A DNA stretch of 64,000 nucleotides from contig CM053796.1 in NCBI GenBank assembly GCA_028671895.1, positions 40,484,860-40,548,859 of the forward strand, in the 5' to 3' direction. The notes under the pieces were generated by a model. It ran no database searches. It was not told the origin of the DNA and saw only the letters and a program-made list of their open reading frames with translations. Positions 47,297 through 58,645 of the stretch are shown one piece after another (position 1 is the first letter of the stretch; every line of letters begins with the position of its first letter). Position numbers and translations under genes: made by a program. Source of the DNA: Oenanthe sinensis (taxonomy: Eukaryota; Streptophyta; Magnoliopsida; Apiales; Apiaceae).

Positions 47297-50200
47297 TTAC
47301 GAGGAGTATTGACTGAAGACTGCTGAAATTTCCTTCCAATCGAATGACTCAAAGTTTGGGGAGAAAACAGCAGCACCAACACCAAGTGCAATGACAAGAA
47401 AAGCAAAACCTTTCATGCATCCATGCCCACGTGAGACCCTTCCAAGTAGCCACTTGCAATACTTATCGGCATTCTTGACAAGTGTTTGCTGAGCATGTTC
47501 TACTCCATCTGCTAATGCTTTCTCATTCTACCAGAAACAAATTATGACATAAGAGAATAATTATGCTATTTATGCAGAAAGCACATGACATTATATATCT
47601 ACCATTGCTATTAAATTATTGAAATGTGCACCACCTTTTGTCTAAAACTCTTTAGTGCGTCCCCCAAACCCTCTAGAGAAGATTGTTTCACGGACAGCTG
47701 CCTCCAGTCCTCAGTAAGCTTTCTCAAAACAGCAACACTAACGTCTAGATTATCCATATAAATTTTGTCCTAATAAATCAGGTGTATGGCATCAAATATA
47801 AAAATTAGTTCTGGATATGCAACTGCACAAGTTACAAGAGATAAACAGTTTAAACGCAACTTACCCATTGTTTGTAGCAATCAGGGTGTTGAGTCAAACA
47901 CCAGATAAATATGTTTGTTGCTTCTGCAGACAGTTCAGGAATGCCTGCACAAAGTGATAGAACTAGTTATATCCCCTAACCTCATAAAAAGCAGTTTCCT
48001 TTAATTATAATGCTGTTTGTAGTTTACCTTCCCCTGCTGCTTTTGCAGAAATTGTCAGTATTTGCTGAGAGACTTGTTTCATCCCCTTGCTTCCAGGGAC
48101 TCCAGTGAGGGCCACCTCTTTCAGGATGGGATATATCGCCTCGAACCTTTCGGTGGCCTACATAATATACCAGAGTCAAAACGAACTCAAAAAATTAGCA
48201 TAGAAGTATAGAACACAGAAACCTGACAAATGAGTGTGCATAATGTAACATCCCCTCGAGGGTTCGAACCTCGGTGAAGGTAGTGTAATTAACCATTACC
48301 AGAATAATAATAATAATAATGGAACCCTGACAATCCCACACACCTTGACTCTAGTTGAGGATGTTGGGAATGTTACTCGCAACAACAAATCAAGTGCTGA
48401 AGGTGGCATCAAGCGCTCCCCCTTTCTTACAGCACCATTTACTAAAATAGTACGAGCTTTAGGGGCAGACAGAATTCTGAACAGAAAAAAAATTAAAATT
48501 AGGCTTAATGATGGCCTGAATATAAAGCTCTTCATGAATAAATATGGCATCACAAAAAATCGTACCTTTCCACCAACTGTAAAACCAAGTCCCTCGCTTG
48601 TGGATTAGAGCCTAGTTTCCCGCCAACTATAGGCAAGACGAGATGTGACCACAAGTACAACCCTACAGCAAGATCTCCTTGACAGGCCTAAATAAGATAA
48701 GAATTTATATTCAGCATGCATATGCAAAAGAAGTCATCTCTTTTCTCCAAACTGCCCCATAGTTCCACAAAATTTAGTGTTAATAGCTCACCTGAGCTAC
48801 CATCCACACAATCACCGGCAGCTTCTCTTGTCCTTTATACTTTGAATTCTCATTGAGCACCGGACATATACTGATAAGAACATCAGGCTTTCTTCGCAAC
48901 ACCATTGCTAGGACTGAGAAAATAGCAACCTGCCAACGCACATCAGTGTATATATTAGTAAATCATGTTTTACATCAGTTATAACTGACCCTATAAAACT
49001 AAGTGAAGTGTATTAAAAATAAGAAGACATATTTAATGATGAGGATTCCTTTATAAACCTAGCCAAATTTTACACGGGCCAATGCAAATGTTTTCATCCG
49101 AAGGGCGCTAACAATTAAATTATATTGCCTAGCAGCTTTTTTCTTCTCGTTTTTTTCTTTCAATACGAACAATAGATGACAGGATACCTGAGATTTAGAA
49201 GTTGCTTGTTGCACGGATTTCTTGGCAACCTTACCACCAGGTTGTTGGCTGGCTAAGTCGGCAAAGATGCTATCTAGTGACCACAATACGCAAGAACCAA
49301 GAGCCTCAGTAGATCGCTGACTGATCCAGTCAACCGATGTCTTATAAACAGCTTCTGATATGTGAGAGACTGGAACCTGTTGAGTAAAATCAATAAATTA
49401 TGGAACTGTCTACAAAATACAAATCACTACATGAGACACCAATACAAAAGGAAAAAAAATGATATACTTAACCCTGTTCTACATAATTATTAACAGAGCA
49501 TACCTTCATTATATAAGGAATTATCTTCAAATGATAGTAGTAATAATTAAATAGTTACTCTCGTAACTCGAGATATACATGATGCTCAAGATAAAATAGT
49601 ACGGAGTATTTACTAGTGCTAATAAGGAGTATATCCCATATCAAACCGTGTTTATAGAATATGTAGCCCTCATCGAACATTTTAACACAATGGTCATGGG
49701 GAATGCTTCTATTATTAATAACATAAAAAACACAATGCAGTTGAACATTAACTACCACCAATGTAAAAAAGAATCAACTAAATAATCTAGCACCAATGTC
49801 AAGCCCAACGAGAATCATCCAAATTAAACTAAACAACGAATAGTATACAATCAACATAAATAAATCAACTCACATCTACTATCTTCCCAATAGTGGACTC
49901 TCTAAACAACTTGCTCCATGGAAACTGAGACGCACTCACACCAGAAAACGCTCTACCAAAATAATCCGCAAATCGCATCATCTGGATATCCTGCTGAGCT
50001 TCATACGATGCCTACAGCCAAAAAAAATTCCATCAATAATTTCATAATTCATCAAAACTAATCTAAATGGCAAAAACTAAAAATAATAATAACAAACAAC
50101 AATCTATCAAAAATTCAAAATCTGATCATACAAAAGAAATTAAATTAATCAAAATCACAATCTATACATACATATATATCTATCTATAACTTACGGATAT

Positions 50201-50662
50201 ATCAGCGAGAAATGAAGCTAAATCATCCGCATCGATCTTCGCCGCCGCCTCACCAACCGTAATCTTCGGTTTCTTCACTTTCTTCACCTTAACTTTCTTC
50301 TTCTCCTCCACCGCCGCTCCATTCTCACCTCCGCCGCCAATCTCATCGTCACTCTCATCCTCCGATCGCCGCATCGCCGATCTCGCCTTCGCCGCCTCAT
50401 CATCATCATCAAAGATCGCCGCTTTCTGCGCCTCAATTCTCCTCCGCCGCTCCTCCGAATGCTTCTCCAGCGACGTAAACACGCTCTCGCCGCCGTGAAT
50501 TGCCGATCCGTTCGCAACAGCCTTCCCGGACTCCGGTTTCATCGCCGGCTGCTTGCGCTGCTTCTTCGCGTACGTCACTTTCTGCCATCCGTGACTGTTC
50601 GAATTCGAAGCTTCCGATTCGTCAATATGAGTTGAATCAATCGAACTCAGCTTATCCTCCAT
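47297..50662 (-). CDS. TMEM214 / DUF2359 family membrane protein
   Basis: Ten GT-AG exons: 50662-50195, 50011-49874, 49376-49188, 48929-48792, 48687-48566, 48476-48344, 48157-48028, 47944-47865, 47769-47635 and 47527-47297. Joined, they give 587 residues. The N-terminus (MEDKLSSIDSTHIDE, then HGWQKVTYAKKQRK) is charged and contains Lys-rich KVKVKKVKKPK. Family blocks follow in order: QMMRFADYFGRAFSGVS, VYKTSVDWI, LASQQPGGKVAKK, VLAMVLRRKPDVL, KARTILVNGAVRKGERLMPP and WDW-like SFDWKEI. A single hydrophobic segment near the end (about 551-566, FAFLVIALGVGAAVF) would anchor it in a membrane. Animal TMEM214 is an ER protein; plant function is poorly known. Length and exon order match an intact gene; my memory of Arabidopsis At1g70770 agrees closely. 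Confidence 0.92.
48240..48335. repeat. (AAT)n and palindromic B-box-like sequence in intron
   Basis: An (AAT/ATT)n microsatellite at about 48303-48320 lies beside GGGTTCGAACCTCGG, which contains the palindrome GGTTCGAACC. It sits in the intron before the 48157-48028 exon. Confidence 0.4.
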
Positions 50663-50718
50663 TATTATATAATATGTTTGCCTGTATGTATTTTGTAAGT
50701 ATAGGTGTATATATATAT

Positions 50719-50739
50719 CGCGAGAGAGAGAGAGAGAGT
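50719..50739. repeat. (GA)n in the TMEM214-like gene 5' region
   Basis: A run of GA repeats (CT on the gene strand) about 60-75 bp upstream of the ATG, probably in the 5' UTR or core promoter. CT runs are common near plant transcription starts. Confidence 0.7.
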
Positions 50740-51054
50740 AACAGAAAGAGAGAGAGCAATAGATATAGAGCGTTGACTCGTACGAAATTGACCTCTGTAG
50801 TAGATTTAATTACGAAACTACCATTGAATAACAAACAGCTTTTTGTATGTATTTATTGGGAAAGATGATTTATGTACCCGTCGTTATCCGTTTAGATATT
50901 TACAGAATATTCAGATAGTACTTTTTAAATATATTTATTCCTTTTTTTATTTTGAGAATTGCACCTATGTATATATAAACTGCAACTCGATCGGGAAAAG
51001 AATATTTTCCATTAAATTAGTATCAATGTATTGTATTGGTATCATAGATAATTG

Positions 51055-53692
51055 TATAATATCCCATAGTTTTTAGAATAATAAAATAGATTAATAATAA
51101 TAATAATAGAAAAAGGATTAAAATTGAATAGAAATTAAGAATTAGAATTGGATTAGAATAACGGGCTTTCGAATATGAGTCGAATTTGAATCATAATAGG
51201 TTTGGCTATAGAGTTTAAAACTCTATATATAGATTAAAATCTCATCGTTCTTTTATATTCTTTTCAAGCCACCAAGACTAAACAACTATAAATCTCTCTC
51301 GACACAAATCTTGATTCTTTTTGTTCATCTTTATTATTGAAATTCGTAGAATTTCTCATACACAACTCAGTTATCTTGTAAAATTCGTAGTAAATTCATC
51401 ATAAGTCAGAATTCAGCGATTCTGGACTTTTCGGAAAGATATTTTCGTTCTCTACGACTTTCTTGGTTTAAGTTTTTCGAGAAAATATCGTTTGGAGGGT
51501 CTAAAAGGTGAAATACAGATCTGGACAGAATTAGAGTTACGAAGAAGTTCGACGTTTGAGATGTGATGTTTTCGCTTGAGTGTCGAGGATTGAATATATG
51601 TTCTAGAATGTTGTTGATTCTTGGTTTTCGAGGTTGATGTAAGTTTTCGATCGATCTTTCTGGTATTTTCAAAATTATGTGTATATTTGATTATAAAATT
51701 TTGGGCTAAGTGATTATATTTTGAAGTGACGTGTATTACCCTATATGTGTTGTGTGTCAACAATAATTTCGGATCTCTAATTTATGCCATGGTTTGTGAA
51801 AATAAGAATAAGAACTTAGGACCGAGTCACCGGGTTGTAGTGACAGTTTTCTAAAAATTTGGGACCGTTATCACCGGGTTGTAGTGGTCGTGGCATAGAT
51901 CATGAGTTTTGAATTATTGTTGTTTATGTGGTTATCTGTATCGTATGTATCGAATAAGAATATGAAAGTATATCGAAAAGTTATGTGTATAGTTATCGTA
52001 TTATCGAAAATTATTTTGTTATATGTATTACTTGTTACTTGGCCCGACTAGTTAGATCGATTGGTTATTTGCTGGGCTGTGTAGCTCATTACTTACAATT
52101 TTCAGGTTCGGTGTATGAGGAAGATGAAGTGTATCGGATTTCGAGGATCTTAGAATTGGAATAGATTGGTTGTTCACTCGTCATTGTTAGCTGCGCTTTT
52201 GTAATAGTTAGTTTTGTAATAGAGTTTTTGGATTAATAAATATAATTGTTTTAGATTTTGTAAGATTAATAGCCCGAAAAGGGCGGGCTGTTACAGTTGG
52301 TATCAAAGCTCTGAGTTATTTTCCTGTAGACTGGCTTTGGCCTTGACCTGTGGATAGTGTGGGTGATTATAAGTGATTTTTTTGATAGACGTGTTACTGT
52401 CTTTTTGGAGAATAAGATTTCTGAGAATTTGGGGACCAAATTCTTTTTAAGGAGGGTAATATGTAATATCTCATAGTTTTTAGAATAATAAAATAGATTA
52501 ATAATAATAGAAAAAGGATTAAAATTGGATAGAAATTAGGAATTAGAATTGGATTAGAATAACGGGCTTTCGAATATGAGTCAAATTTGAATTATAATAG
52601 GTTTGGTTATAGAGTTTAAAACTCTATATATAGATTGAGATCTCCTCGTTCTTTTATATTCTTTTCAAGCCACCAAGACTAAACAGCTATAAATCTCTCT
52701 CGACACAAATCTTGATTCTTTTTGTTCATCTTTATTATTGAAATTCGTAGGATTTCCCATACACAACTCAGCTATCTTGTAAAATTCGTAGTAAATTCAT
52801 CATAAGTCAGAATTCAGCGATTCTGGACTTTTCGGAAAGATATTTTCGTTCTCTACGACTTTCTTGGTTTAAGTTTTTCGAGAAAATATCGTTTGGAGGG
52901 TCTAAAAGGTGAAATACAGATCTGGACAGAATTAGAGTTACGAAGAAGTTCGACGTTTGAGATGTGATGTTTTCGCTTGGGTGTCGAGGATTGAATATAT
53001 GTTCTAGAATGTTGTTGATTCTTGGTTTTCGAGGTTGATGTAAGTTTTCGATCGATCTTTCTGGTATTTTCAAAATTATGTGTATATTTGATTATAAAAT
53101 TTTGGGCTAAGTGATTATATTTTGAAGTGACGTGTATTACCCTATATGTGTTGTGTGTCAACAATAATTTCGGATCTCTAATTTATGTCATGGTTTGTGA
53201 AAATAAGAATAAGAACTTAGGACCGAGTCACCGGGTTGTAGTGACAGTTTTCTAAAAATTTGGGACCGTTATCACCGGGTTGTAGTGGTCGTGGCATAGA
53301 TCATGAGTTTTGAATTATTGTTGTTTATGTGGTTATCTGTATCGTATGTATCGAATAAGAATATGAAAGTATATCGAAAAGTTATGTGTATAGTTATCGT
53401 ATTATCGAAAATTATTTTGTTATATGTATTACTTGTTACTTGGCCCGACTAGTTAGATCGATTGGTTACTTGCTGGGCTGTGTAGCTCATTACTTACAAT
53501 TTTCAGGTTCGGTGTATGAGGAAGATGAAGTGTATCGGATTTCGAGGATATTAGAATTGGAATAGATTGGTTGTTCACTCGTCATTGTTAGTTGCGCTTT
53601 TGTAATAGAGTTTTTGGATTAATAAATATAATTGTTTTAGATTTTGTAAGAATAATAGCCCGCCCTAAGCCCGAAAAGGGCGAGCTGTTACA
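51055..53692 (+). mobile_element. LTR retrotransposon derivative with 166-bp interior
   Basis: Two direct LTRs, 51055-52295 (1241 bp) and 52462-53692 (1231 bp), differ by about 21 substitutions and three small indels by eye. LTR2 starts TGTAATATC and both end CTGTTACA (TG..CA rule; LTR1 starts TA by a point change). Directly after LTR1 is a primer-binding site TGGTATCAAAGCT (52298-52310), close to the complement of initiator tRNA-Met. Directly before LTR2 is a purine tract AAGGAGGGTAATA. ATTG (possibly AATTG) flanks both ends as the target duplication. The 166-bp interior holds no gag or pol, so the element depends on a partner. LTR and PBS style suggest a Gypsy-type parent, but this is not proved. 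Confidence 0.9.
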
Positions 53693-55323
53693 ATTGAAAC
53701 AATAATAAAATCTCGGTGAGATTTGAAAATATGTGTGTTGTATATTTACTTCTAGTCTATAAAGATAACAATTTTGATACATGAAATGTTACGGATACTA
53801 TATCCTATTTATTTAATATTTTCATTAAATCTCGGAGATAAATAAATTAATAAAATGTTACAAAAAGTAATTTTAAAGTTGTGTAACACCCAATTCCTGA
53901 ATGAATATAATACAAGTGTTTGTTTGGTTGCATATGGTATTAACTTCCTAAGTAAATTATGATATCCGAGTATTTAATACCTATATGAAACTAGCATGCC
54001 CGTGTGAGGCAAGGGCACTAGTTATAATTATTTTTATTATATTTTTTATTTAATTATACTTTTTATGTAAATCAACTCTTTACTTTAGATATGTATTTAA
54101 ATTAATTTAAATTCAATTGATTAGCGAGAGATAATTAATTCAATTTTAATACAAATAATGTTTTTAATATATAAATATAATATTTTTAATAATATATATA
54201 ACATAGTAATTTACTGTACATAATCTTAAGTTTGAGTTTTTTTAATTAAATTCTAGTCTTTATATTGTCGAATATTTTTATACATGAAAAAATTAAAATC
54301 GATAAATATTATAACTAAAATTTATGGTGATAATTTATGAAAATATAATAAGAGTAAACTAAATTTTTAATAATTGTTATAAAAATATTATTTAATGCCT
54401 AAAAATTAGTTTATATATATAACAATTAATGAGTAAATAATGTAGCATGTAGGGCCGTTAGCTTTAATCTTATTTTAATTTAATTATATTTTTTTATTTT
54501 AAATTTAATGATATTTTAAAAAATGCACTTTTTGATTTAACTATCTTTTTTAATTGATTCATAATACTACTGAATAGTCGATCAGAGATCACTGACCCAA
54601 CTCTTTATATACATAATTTTTTAATATTTAAAAATATAACTTTTTTTAATTAGTTATATGACATAGTTATATAATGTGTATGTTCTTAAATTTTAAAATT
54701 TTAATCTTAATACAACGTTTCAAATTTATAACAAATTATTGTATATGTAAATAAATACAAAATTTATGTATTATATAGGGACGATGCCGGATTGGATTCT
54801 AAGGTGGTCATACCCCGTAAATTCTTATTATTTATTGACATAATCCTCACTTCACTATCATAATCTAAGTATTTATTTCAATTTTTATGTATATATAAAT
54901 TATTACTAATGTATGATTGCCTATATAAAAAAATAATTGAGAGTTTTAGCACTAATTTAATTATTGATGGATTCTGTGATTTAAATGAACATAAAGCTTC
55001 ACGTAATTTTTGATATATTGTATATATTATTATGTGAATGATTGTAAAAAAAATAAAAATTTAACCTCCTCTGTGAGTGTTTATTGGTCTAGTCTCTAAT
55101 ATTATACGAATGACATGAATTAAACAATCGGTTTACTAAAAATTAAAATTAAAAAAATATTATAACAATTATTAATAGTCATAAACATGTAACTAATTAA
55201 TTATAAAATGGAATCATATATGTTATAATTCAATGCATGATTTTAAACAAAGTGTTAATAGTCATCAATGATTATAAACTGCAAACAATTATTTAGAGAA
55301 TTTTTTTCCTTTTCTGTATCATT
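53693..55323. other. AT-rich intergenic DNA
   Basis: No gene was seen. A CTAGCATGCCCGTGTGAGGC motif near 53990 resembles the CCCGTGC hairpin ends of unclassified plant repeats. The rest is A/T-rich with short ORFs. Confidence 0.4.
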
Positions 55324-55545
55324 TTACTCAGAAACCTTTTTAGGAACCCAGTGGGCATGTATTGTCTCACCCTCCACTGTGGTTTCAGGTACAAATGATT
55401 GAGGAATAAAAAGACCATTTTTCAGAATTTCAGGGTAAAGTGGGTTGGCTGTCTTTATGAACAACATCATTTTTATTTTCCAAAGGTTGTAGTGTTCTTT
55501 GTCAAATGTGGGTATTTTTATATTGCTTACTTTCTATGCACTCAT
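55324..55545 (-). pseudogene. Copia gag N-terminal stub
   Basis: From ATG at 55545 the frame has a stop at codon 4 (TAG, possibly from CAG) and then reads IPTFDKEHYNLWKIKMMLFI, LYPEILKNGLFIP and VEGETIHAHWVP, the typical start of plant Copia gag (UBN2-type). It ends at a stop at 55324. The rest of gag-pol is missing. Confidence 0.75.
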
Positions 55546-55594
55546 ATTTAGATCTTTTCAGGTTATGTGTGTCTAACCTGACTCTGATACCAGT

Positions 55595-56706
55595 TGTTAA
55601 ACATTATGAGTGTTGCAGAAGAGAAGGTTGAATGCAACTTACAAAATTATCACTATTCTTGTTAACAACAAACAAGTCAGTAATAAAAGTAAGTTATGAA
55701 ATGCAAACAACTAAGCAAACAATTGAAGACAGGTGTGTAACCTCAAAAAATAATTTTATTATTTTTTGTTTTGGCTACAACTGACTGAAATGAGTATTCC
55801 AACTACAAAGAAACAATGACCAATGGATTTGCTAATGTTTCTTACTTGAGAGAAAACATAACTCAGTTGCATAAGAAAAAATGCTTGTGAGATATATGTA
55901 TTTATAATAAAACACATATCTCACTTACATGTGCACTTTTCATTTGCCATAGAATAAAGCTCAAAATAGAAACTGTGTTTTTATGGTTCGACCTTGGCTT
56001 CATTCTATTTGTAGATAAAGTTGTGCTGAGGTGACATAAATCTTTGACTCATGGCGCACACATTATCTTTTTGCTTGTCTTCTCCCAAGTTGCAGTAGTA
56101 TGCTTGACAGACTAGATAATAATGTCTAAATCATTCATTGTGCTATTACTATTTAATCTGTTACCTGGAACAGACTGTCAGCTTCACTAAAAGTTTACTA
56201 TCAATTTTTAGTTCCTCTTTGGTGACAGTATCTTTGGCTCAGCATATTTTGCTGTCAAGCCTTGATAGATTCTTGAAAGTTACTATCTCCAAAGTTGTTG
56301 TCAACTATCCCCGCTAAACATGCTATCAGTAAAATTTGTTGTTTGTGAATCTTCATTCTCCGCCAAGTTTACTATCATTGAAATAGTTGATGTCGTCTAT
56401 TACTTTGTGCTGTCACTTGAATATGCTGTCGAAGGCTTCAGTTGTAGAATGTTATTGTCAAAGTCTTGACCTATGTTGTGCCTGAACACTTTGTAAACTT
56501 CTACTTCATGGATCATGTTATTGTATTTGTACAGAATAATAACTATTGGGACTTACTGTCACCTACTTGGCTTGTAAACATACTGTTACAGGTGACAACA
56601 AAACATACTGTCAATATACATATGACAGCACATTTTACTTAGTTAAATTCTAATTAATCTAAGTAACTTCTAGTTAATTACAATGTTAACACCACAATTC
56701 CTAACA
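55595..56706 (-). mobile_element. Copia-type LTR (5' LTR of a truncated element)
   Basis: On the minus strand the 1112-bp LTR starts TGTTAGGAATTGTGGTGTTA and ends GTTTAACA. Two bases further is the primer-binding site TGGTATCAGAGT (plus-strand 55581-55592), then leader and the gag stub. No partner LTR was found to the left. TAGAG occurs at 55294-55298 and 56707-56711 and could be a target duplication of a rearranged copy, but a 5-base match may be chance. Confidence 0.82.
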
Positions 56707-56711
56707 TAGAG

Positions 56712-57455
56712 TCGTTAAATTAGAAGGACATGCATTCAATTCACACCATTAATATACTAATTTTTATTTTTAGAATATGGGTATAATAGTCATTTCAAGT
56801 GAATAAAATGACTCACACATTTTTTAGGATTAAAATGACTCAAAATTTTCACTTGTCATGCTATTATATATATAAAGGATTTATGGGAAGTTAAAAAAAT
56901 TGTTTAGTTGAAATGAGGAATTTGTATGTCTCAGAAAATGCAAGTTACCATGGGAGGGGTATGTAAGCAACTTCCTACATTGTGTGGGTATCGGAACTTC
57001 CTTGGAAATGTTACTTCTAGTAATATTGTTAACCAAACAACTTTACAAATATTCAATTTCCAGGAATTTCAAGTTCCTACATATATGTCTGTCAACCAAA
57101 CGACCTCTAAGCAGAATTTCAAAGATGAATTTTTTCATAGAATATTATTTTATTAAAATAATTGACATAATAAATCTGGATGAGAATAATAAAGTGAATT
57201 AAAAGATATATCGTTGGCAGGCTAACAAATAAATAATCGAAAAGGGACTGGAATAGAACCTTAAACAAAAATGCCCAAACGACCCTTTAAGGCAGCAAAT
57301 TATAGCCCACACAACCAAAACACTTGGGCTGGGCTTAAAAAAACTACTCAAGAACTGTTTTAGTACAAGGAATTGAGCGTAATGAAATATTATCGTAGTG
57401 CTAGGTTTTGTACCAGATTTTGAGTTTGAGCAAATTATAAATTAATATATATATT
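56712..57455. other. Intergenic, no gene seen
   Basis: Short ORFs (56926-57202) overlap in two frames without recognisable domains. Confidence 0.35.
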
Positions 57456-58645
57456 ATAATTATAATTATAATAAAATTTAATTAATATAAATAAAATAAT
57501 AATATTATTTTAATATTCATAAAATGTAATTAATAAGTTATGATTTTAAATAAATTAAAGATGTTGAGCAATAAGAATATTGAGTGTGATTGAAATTGAG
57601 TAGGAGATAGACATGTATATTTGAAGTAGAGTGGAAGAAAAAATGACCAGACTGACGGACGACCGACCGATCAAACATTTGTCATTACGGCTTTAATTAG
57701 AAAATTTTTATTAATAAAAAGAGTTTCAAATATACTAGAAATATTTTAATTGAAATTTAAATAAAAAATATGTTTTAATATAGATAAAATATTAATATAA
57801 TTTTAATATTCAAAATTTTTTATTATTAAATTGTAATTTTAAATAAATTAAAGAGTTTGAACAATTAGGAAATTGAAACATGTTAATTAATAGATTACTA
57901 GTCTATAACACGTGCTTTTGCAGAGGAGAAGGTTAATAAATAATATATTATATATTTTAAATGAATTAAATAATTAATTAAATTATTTATGTTATTAATA
58001 TTTTTTATGATAAATTAGTTTTGCATCATATTTATATTATGTGTTTAAAGTCTCGTTAATATATTGTTATATATTTATATTAATTAACATAGAATAATAA
58101 CCCGTGCAAAACATTAATAAATTTTTATTAATAAAAAGAGTTTCAAATATATTAGGAATATTTTAATTAAAATTTAAATAAAAGAGTATGTTTTAATATA
58201 GATAAAATATTGATATAATTTAATATTCAAATTTTTTTATTATAAAGTTGCAATTTAAAATAAATTAAAGTTTTTGAGCGATGGAGAAATTGAAACATGC
58301 TATTAGATTGCGAGTATAACTCTATATTTTAATTAAAAAAGAAGTTCATTTATAGTAATATAGTATAAAAGTATATATAATATAGATAGAGTATAATAAT
58401 AAAATTCAATTAATATAAATAAAATAATATTATTGTTTTAATATTCATAAAATTTAATTAATAAATTCTGATATTAAATAAATTAAAGAGTTTGATTAAT
58501 GAAAAAATTAAAACATGACAGTATATTGATTAAAATAATGTGTTTCAATTTGAATAGGAGATAAACACATGTATTTGAAATTGAGTGAGATACAAAAGTA
58601 GCGGACCGACGACGGACCAAACATTTGCTCTTGCGACTTTAATAA
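57456..58645. repeat. Diverged repeat cluster A-B-B'-A'
   Basis: Segment B (about 57695-57890, AAAAAGAGTTTCAAATATAC...) recurs at about 58120-58310. Segment A (57460-57695, with a GGAGATAGACATGTATATTTGA stretch and CAAACATTTG) recurs at about 58390-58645. All copies are in direct orientation and strongly AT-rich. Class unknown; the CGTGC motifs beside them (57910, 58095) recall other unclassified plant repeats. Confidence 0.6.

Noticed and set aside
48255..48275. GGTTCGAACC resembling a Pol III B box
   Set aside because: A lone 10-bp palindrome in an intron without a matching A box or tRNA/SINE structure.
51406..53164. Paired identical minus-strand ORFs of 88 and 103 codons
   Set aside because: They are antisense frames within the two copies of an LTR and are identical only because the LTRs are duplicates.
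56926..57202. Two overlapping plus-strand ORFs
   Set aside because: Similar length in two frames, no motif, AT-rich; probably chance.
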